A program made the position numbers and the translations under genes. Below are positions 14,574 through 18,895 of a stretch of 18,895 bases of DNA, one piece after another (the first letter of the stretch is position 1; every line of letters begins with the position of its first letter). This DNA is from CAZKUN01 sp964555935 (GTDB lineage: Bacteria > Armatimonadota > Zipacnadia > Zipacnadales > VGFC01): positions 1-18,895 of the forward strand of contig CAZKUN010000181.1 of NCBI GenBank assembly GCA_964555935.1, given 5' to 3'. Below the pieces are notes generated by a model that was given only the letters and a program-made list of their open reading frames with translations, searched no databases and was not told where the DNA came from.

Positions 14574-15695
14574 TCAATAGGCGCCATACTTGCGCGCGAG
14601 ATTCAGCACGTGCTGGTAACGCTCGAATGGGACGCTCGGCGGCACCGAATGGTCCGAGTGGTAGATGTAGCCGCCGCCGCGCTTGGCGGTATTGACCTTC
14701 TCCGCCATAAGGGCCTCCAACTGATCGGGCGGAAGCATCATCTCATCCACTCCGATGTTGCCCATGAAGCTCACGCGGTCGCCGCACCGCGGGTGCAACT
14801 CGCGGACGTCAAGACCCGCGTGGACCTCCAGCGGCTGGATGCAGTCGATGCCTGCATCGAGAAGGTTGGGGAGAAGCGCTCGCATGTCGCCGTCACAGTG
14901 GAAGATCAGATCCACATCGCGGGAATGCAGGAAGTCGCACAGACGCTTCAGCTCCGGCTGGCAGAGATCGCGGTAGATTGCGGGAGAGAACAGAGGCCCG
15001 TGCTTGCACGCGAGGTCGCTGGCGAGGAAGAACCCGTCAACGCTGGCGCCGGCCCGCTCCATCTCCGTGTAGCTCTCGATGATGAGGTCGATCTGCGCCC
15101 GGAACATCTCGCGCATCCACTCCGGGTCATCGATGAGCGCCATGAGCGCGGCCTCGTGTCCCATCTTGCGCCACGTCGCCTCGAAGGCGTCGTAGAGGTA
15201 TAGCAACACGTACGCGTCGGTCTCCCTCAGTCGTCGCAGGCCATCCATCTTCAATGACCAGTCCTGCTCGGGTGGCGTCCAAGTGCTGTTGAACGAGTAG
15301 AAGCCCGTCAGCGCGAAGCGGTCCGGGTGCCAGCGCTTTCGGTCTTTCAGCGCATCCCAATCCGCGCGGCAGTTGATCGGGAACTCGAGCAACTCCGCCG
15401 GAGCGCTGAGGCCTCGCCAGTACCTCGCGACCGTACCGTAAGCGTTGCGCCGGGTGATGGTGCTTTCGGTCTCTTCAAGAATGGTCTCGGGTAGTAGGAA
15501 CGATGAGTCGAAGTGGACCATCCGCCACTCGTAGCCGAAGAATTCGTTGACGTCGGCATCGGCGGGGATGTGCCCTTGATCGCGCCAGCCCTGGGCGGTC
15601 TCGGGCCAGAGCGAATCGCAGATGGGGATGCGGTCAACGGGCTCGCGTCTGAGAGCGGCCCTCATGCGCTGTCGACTGGTCATGGGCGCGCTCAT
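14574..15695 (-). CDS. Uroporphyrinogen decarboxylase (URO-D/MtaA-like) family protein
   Basis: 373 residues. The N-terminus MTSRQRMRAALRREPVDRIPI is typical of the large URO-D-domain family found in anaerobes, distinct from heme-pathway HemE, whose RQAGR motif is missing. Other family marks are VDGFFLASDLACKHGPLFSP (219-238), FHCDGD (265-270), the MGNIGVD segment (311-317) and a C-terminal GGYIYHSDHSVPPSVP (341-356). Relatives include corrinoid-dependent methyltransferases (MtaA, MtbA); the HCDGD site is near where those bind zinc, but the exact ligand set is not evident, so the reaction is unassigned. The ATG at 15695 overlaps the stop of the glycyl radical enzyme gene as ATGA, giving translational coupling. 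An ATG at 15683 is possible. The frame stays open upstream, but that part is antisense shadow within the glycyl radical gene. Confidence 0.88.
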   Translation of the reverse strand: MSAPMTSRQRMRAALRREPVDRIPICDSLWPETAQGWRDQGHIPADADVNEFFGYEWRMVHFDSSFLLPETILEETESTITRRNAYGTVARYWRGLSAPAELLEFPINCRADWDALKDRKRWHPDRFALTGFYSFNSTWTPPEQDWSLKMDGLRRLRETDAYVLLYLYDAFEATWRKMGHEAALMALIDDPEWMREMFRAQIDLIIESYTEMERAGASVDGFFLASDLACKHGPLFSPAIYRDLCQPELKRLCDFLHSRDVDLIFHCDGDMRALLPNLLDAGIDCIQPLEVHAGLDVRELHPRCGDRVSFMGNIGVDEMMLPPDQLEALMAEKVNTAKRGGGYIYHSDHSVPPSVPFERYQHVLNLARKYGAY

Positions 15696-17899
15696 CCGGC
15701 GAACTTGCGACGGTGGATGATCTCCTCCTGCGTCTCCTTCGAGAGCGAAACGAAGCGCGCCGAGTAGCCGCCGACGCGCACCAGCAGGTCCTTGTAGGCG
15801 TCGGGGTTCGCTTGCGCCTCGACCAGCAGGCTCGGGTCGATGATGTTGCCTTGGAAGATCTGCCCCTGACTGGAGCCGAACGAGCGCAGGACGCCCTTCA
15901 CCACGTCGACGGACGCCCACGAGGGGTCCAGATCCCACATCATCGCCGCGCCGCCACCGCACTTGTCCAGCGCGAGTCGGGTGGCGGAGTTGATCGCCGC
16001 CGTGAGGCCGCCCGTCATCGATCCACACTGTGGGCTGAGCCCGTGCGCGAGGGGGGTGCCCGCCTTGCGTCCGTCCGGCGTCGCGCCCGTGTCGAGGCCC
16101 ATGCTGACGACCCATACGAACCCCAGAATGATCGGCCGAACGTGACCGCCCAGCGGCGTCGTGTGGTTGTGGCATAGATCGGTGAACGAGCGCAGGACGC
16201 GGTCGGTCATCGCGTCGACTTCCGGAATGTCCTGCCCAAACTTTGGCAGCGCGGTCAACCGAGCGCGCAGGGCTTCGTGGCCCTCAAAGTCCGCGTTCAT
16301 GGCGTCGAGCATCTCTTGGCCCGTGCAGAAGCCCTCGTCGAAGACGGCCTGCTTGAGCGCGTAGAGGCTGTCGCCGATGTTTGGGATGCCAACGCCCGAG
16401 CCGCCATAGTCTGGGTAGCGCGCGCCGCCGTCGAGGATGTTTCGCCCGCGCGCCAGGCAATCGTAGGTCATACTCGAGAGCAGGTAGGCCGGGCGGCACT
16501 CCGCCCATGTCTCGTAGTTGATGTCGAGCCGCGTGAACAACAGGTTGATCTCCCGCGCCATTTCCGCCTCGAAGGCTTCGTACAACTCCTCGAAGCTCTC
16601 GTAGTCGGCGAGTGTCTGCTCATGTTGAATGACTTGCTGATCGCGGCCGGTCCTCCTGCCCCCGTTGAGCACTAGCTCAAACGGTGTCACCAGGTTGTGG
16701 GCGAAGGCGAACTCGAAATCGGAGTTCTTCGCTTGAGGCGAGACCTCCATGCAGCCGCCCGCCATCCATTCGCGCGCGTCCTCAAGCGAGACGCCGTCCT
16801 TGTGCAGCGCGTCGATCATCACGTCGTCGCTGTAGATCTGGGCTCGATTGCCGCCCTCGATGAGGTACCGAGCCGTCAGCTCCAGGAAATCGTCCGGCGC
16901 GTCATCAGGCAAACGCACGTACACGGATGGGTGGCTCGTGTTGAGGGCTATGTACGCTTCCATGATGAGATGAGACAGCGGATTGATGGCGAGGCTGCCA
17001 TCGCGATTCCGCCCGCCCACCACGATCGCTTCGACCCAGCCGTCGCTCGGCGCGATGCGCTCGTGCATCTTCAGGAATAACTCGGTCAGCACGTCTCGTG
17101 CCTCGTCGAGCGTGATCCGCCCCTCGTCGAGGTCGCGCTCGAGGTAGGGCCACAGATAGCGGTCGAGCATTCCCGGCCCGTTTCCGCCGTAGGGGTTCTC
17201 GAAGAAGACCGCAAGGTACTCGAGCCAGAAGCTCTGCACGGCCTCGCGGAAGGTCGTCGCCGGTCCACGCGGGACGCGCGAGCACGTGTCGGCCATCTCG
17301 GTGATCTCGGCGCCGCGGTCCTCGTCCGGCTCCGCTTCGGCCTCTCGCCGGAGGTGCTCCACCAGCCGCTCCACCCACTCGTCCAGCCCCGCCAATACGA
17401 TCAGCACGCCTTGGTAGAACTGCGCCGCCTTTTCGTCCGGCGGATCCTCGAGCGCCGCCTCGAACTTCGCGGCCAATCCGCGCGTGCCTAGCTCGAGGAT
17501 CAGCGCGTGGTCCCATCCGATGTGTCCCGGCGCGGCTCCATCGCCGATCAGAGGCGCGTGCTCGTCGTAGTTTGGGATGCGCTCGCGCGTGCGCTTTGCT
17601 GATACAGGCCAGGCCGCGTAGTCGTCCCAGCGAGAGTCGCCGGGAACGCCTGAGAGGTCGACCGCGCCGCCGCCCGTGCAGGCCTGGTAGATCTGGCCGG
17701 CAATCGTCTCGCCCGGCCAGAGATAGTGCGGCTCGTTCACCAGCGCGTAGGCGAAGCTCCGCGCCTGTCGCTCCCACAGCGGCAGGTCGGCGTAAAGCTC
17801 GAAGAACGCGCGCGACCAGTTGGCCTCTTTCGGGCTGGTCCACCCCGAAAAGCCTCGTTCAAGCGACTCCGCTTCGAGTGCTTCCAGTCGACCGTCCAT
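15692..17899 (-). CDS. Glycyl radical enzyme of the PFL/glycerol dehydratase superfamily, C-x-E type, substrate unknown
   Basis: 735 residues, slightly shorter than pyruvate formate-lyase. The C-terminus has the glycyl radical motif VRVGGYSARF (707-716), radical site Gly711. The active-site loop is GGCMEVSP (381-388): Cys383 followed at +2 by Glu385. This C-x-E arrangement is characteristic of dehydratases and lyases (glycerol/diol dehydratase, hydroxyproline dehydratase, CutC, isethionate sulfite-lyase) and differs from the Cys-Cys pair of pyruvate formate-lyase. Other superfamily marks are NGPGMLDRYLWPY (240-252) and TPDGRKAG (607-614). The enzyme needs a radical SAM activase and is oxygen-sensitive; no activase gene is in this window. 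ATG 17899 has GAGGAA 5 bases upstream (17905-17910). It lies 29 bp after the sulfatase and overlaps the URO-D-like gene by 4 bp. Confidence 0.92.
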   Translation of the reverse strand: MDGRLEALEAESLERGFSGWTSPKEANWSRAFFELYADLPLWERQARSFAYALVNEPHYLWPGETIAGQIYQACTGGGAVDLSGVPGDSRWDDYAAWPVSAKRTRERIPNYDEHAPLIGDGAAPGHIGWDHALILELGTRGLAAKFEAALEDPPDEKAAQFYQGVLIVLAGLDEWVERLVEHLRREAEAEPDEDRGAEITEMADTCSRVPRGPATTFREAVQSFWLEYLAVFFENPYGGNGPGMLDRYLWPYLERDLDEGRITLDEARDVLTELFLKMHERIAPSDGWVEAIVVGGRNRDGSLAINPLSHLIMEAYIALNTSHPSVYVRLPDDAPDDFLELTARYLIEGGNRAQIYSDDVMIDALHKDGVSLEDAREWMAGGCMEVSPQAKNSDFEFAFAHNLVTPFELVLNGGRRTGRDQQVIQHEQTLADYESFEELYEAFEAEMAREINLLFTRLDINYETWAECRPAYLLSSMTYDCLARGRNILDGGARYPDYGGSGVGIPNIGDSLYALKQAVFDEGFCTGQEMLDAMNADFEGHEALRARLTALPKFGQDIPEVDAMTDRVLRSFTDLCHNHTTPLGGHVRPIILGFVWVVSMGLDTGATPDGRKAGTPLAHGLSPQCGSMTGGLTAAINSATRLALDKCGGGAAMMWDLDPSWASVDVVKGVLRSFGSSQGQIFQGNIIDPSLLVEAQANPDAYKDLLVRVGGYSARFVSLSKETQEEIIHRRKFAG

Positions 17900-17904
17900 A
17901 TCGG

Positions 17905-17910
17905 TTCCTC
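17905..17910 (-). promoter_or_regulatory. Ribosome-binding site of the glycyl radical enzyme gene
   Basis: GAGGAA on the - strand, 5 bases before ATG 17899. It selects this start over an in-frame ATG at 17986, which lies inside the sulfatase gene. Confidence 0.65.
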
Positions 17911-17928
17911 GTTCTGTCGTTGCGCTCG

Positions 17929-18895
17929 TTACAGGTAGTTGACCGACCCGCGTTCGGCTTGCCTGCGAATGTGGTCGGGCAGGCACTTGCCGTCTTCGGC
18001 GATATGGTGACTCGCCGCTCGCTCACCCGGCACCAATGGCGGGTGGAAAGTCGTCGGGCGCGTCGTGGTCATCAGCCAATCAACCAGCCGCCCACGCATG
18101 TCGAAGACTGTCTCCCGGTGCTCGGGGTGATGGTAGAGGTTCTCCATCTCCCACGGGTCGTTTTCGAGGTCATATAGCTCGCCCACGTCCTGGCCCGGGA
18201 ACAGCTCATCCGCGTAGTGCACCATCCGCCAGCGCATCGTGCGGATGCTCTTCGACCACGGATTCTCCGTCACGGCCACCTCGCGCAACGGCTCATTGCC
18301 GCCGGCGAGTTGCTCGGTCAGAGACATGCCGTCGAAGGTCTCCAGCGCGTCCAGGCCCGCCAGTTGCATCACGGTTGGCGCGAGGTCGACGGCCTCCGCC
18401 AGTTGCTCGCACGCGCGTCCGGCCTGAATCCTCGTCGGCCAGCGCCAGATGCTCGGGATGCGCGTTATCGCGTCCGCCCCGATGCCTGGCGCTTTCTCAA
18501 TGATCCCGTGCTCGCCCGCGAAGTCGCCGTGGTCGGAGGTGTAGACGACGATCGTGTCCTCCGCCAGGCCTCGCGCGTCGAGGTGGTCCAGCAGCATCCC
18601 CACGGCCGCGTCGACCTGGCTCACGCAGCCCAGGTAACCTCGCAGCACGCGCCTGCGCCCCGCTTCGTAGTTCTGTGGCTCAAACAGCCACATCTGCGCG
18701 CCATCGGCCGACTGGGCCGCTCTGACATTCCGCAGGTGCGGCGGCTTCGCGCCCATATCGTAGTCCGCGTTGGGCGGAAGCGTCAGCGTGTCCTCGTCGT
18801 ACATCGACCAGTATGGTTCTGAAGGGGTATAACACTCGTGGGGCCGGGGAAGACTGCATTGGATGAGGAATGGCTTGTCGCCCGCATTGTCGATG
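17929..18895 (-). CDS. Family S1 (arylsulfatase-type) sulfatase, C-terminal part (5' end outside window)
   Basis: The frame continues to the right edge without a start, giving 321 visible residues up to the TAA at 17929-17931. The ATG at 18804 is internal: translation further upstream yields CSLPRPHECYTPSEPYW, a typical sulfatase segment after the first half of the alkaline-phosphatase-like fold. Downstream are RGYLGCVSQVDAAVGMLLDHL, the metal-binding SDHGD (codons around 18520-18537) followed by the GEHG and EKAPG elements, a WP-x-R segment, and the C-terminal ELYDLENDPWEMENLY motif typical of S1 sulfatases. The N-terminal C/S-x-P-x-R formylglycine site is outside the window, so activity cannot be confirmed. 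The substrate is probably a sulfated glycan or other sulfate ester. It precedes the glycyl radical enzyme by 29 bp. Confidence 0.92.
   Translation of the reverse strand, partial: IDNAGDKPFLIQCSLPRPHECYTPSEPYWSMYDEDTLTLPPNADYDMGAKPPHLRNVRAAQSADGAQMWLFEPQNYEAGRRRVLRGYLGCVSQVDAAVGMLLDHLDARGLAEDTIVVYTSDHGDFAGEHGIIEKAPGIGADAITRIPSIWRWPTRIQAGRACEQLAEAVDLAPTVMQLAGLDALETFDGMSLTEQLAGGNEPLREVAVTENPWSKSIRTMRWRMVHYADELFPGQDVGELYDLENDPWEMENLYHHPEHRETVFDMRGRLVDWLMTTTRPTTFHPPLVPGERAASHHIAEDGKCLPDHIRRQAERGSVNYL

Noticed and set aside
14499..15203. Long + strand open frame of 234 codons opposite the URO-D-like and TPP genes
   Set aside because: It is antisense to two well-supported genes, has no family motif, and long antisense frames are expected in GC-rich DNA.
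14574..15695. Heme-pathway uroporphyrinogen decarboxylase HemE
   Set aside because: The HemE N-terminal arginine motif (RQAGR) is missing, no heme genes are nearby, and the C-terminal segment matches the methyltransferase-like URO-D group.
16905..17843. 312-codon - strand frame within the glycyl radical gene
   Set aside because: Same strand but different phase from a protein with intact active-site motifs; strongly Arg-biased composition.

Overview
The window is gene-dense, GC-rich bacterial chromosome with no tRNA, rRNA, CRISPR array or insertion sequence that I can see. Genes for CMP-KDO synthesis (kdsB, kdsA, kdsD) indicate a diderm with KDO-containing lipopolysaccharide, and mreBCD indicates a rod-like or elongating cell. 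A glycyl radical enzyme implies anaerobic or micro-oxic metabolism. A URO-D-type methyltransferase-like protein, a family S1 sulfatase and a secreted GH127 enzyme side by side recall uncultured polysaccharide-degrading lineages (PVC, Hydrogenedentota, Armatimonadota, Latescibacterota and similar). That placement is an impression; the phylum cannot be fixed from this sequence alone.

The left two thirds (about 1-12850) lie on the + strand. They begin with the 3' end of an unidentified gene, then the radical SAM enzyme of the AmmeMemoRadiSam system, an ABC1/UbiB-family kinase-like protein, a Maf nucleotide pyrophosphatase, mreB-mreC-mreD, kdsB-kdsA-kdsD, a secreted protein with an alpha/alpha-toroid-like half and a beta-propeller-like half, and a secreted GH127-type glycosidase with FN3-like and LamG-like tails. 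Most gaps are under 40 bp and several neighbours overlap (maf/mreB, kdsB/kdsA, kdsA/kdsD), so much of this half could be one long transcript joining cell-shape and outer-membrane functions. The usual partners mrdA (PBP2), rodA, kdsC and lptCA are absent.

The right third (12917-18895) lies on the - strand and converges on the left block at a perfect 11-bp hairpin, a likely shared terminator. In transcription order it holds a sulfatase (5' end outside the window), a glycyl radical enzyme with a C-x-E active-site signature and an intact C-terminal glycyl radical motif, a URO-D/MtaA-like protein, and a thiamine-diphosphate enzyme of the acetolactate synthase/benzoylformate decarboxylase fold. Spacings of 29 bp, a 4-bp ATGA overlap and 19 bp suggest one operon. 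I know of no described pathway with exactly this set; it is the best candidate here for an uncharacterised catabolic system.

No stretch longer than about 100 bases lacks a gene. Start codons were re-chosen from ribosome-binding sites and family N-termini where the longest reading frame began too far upstream.
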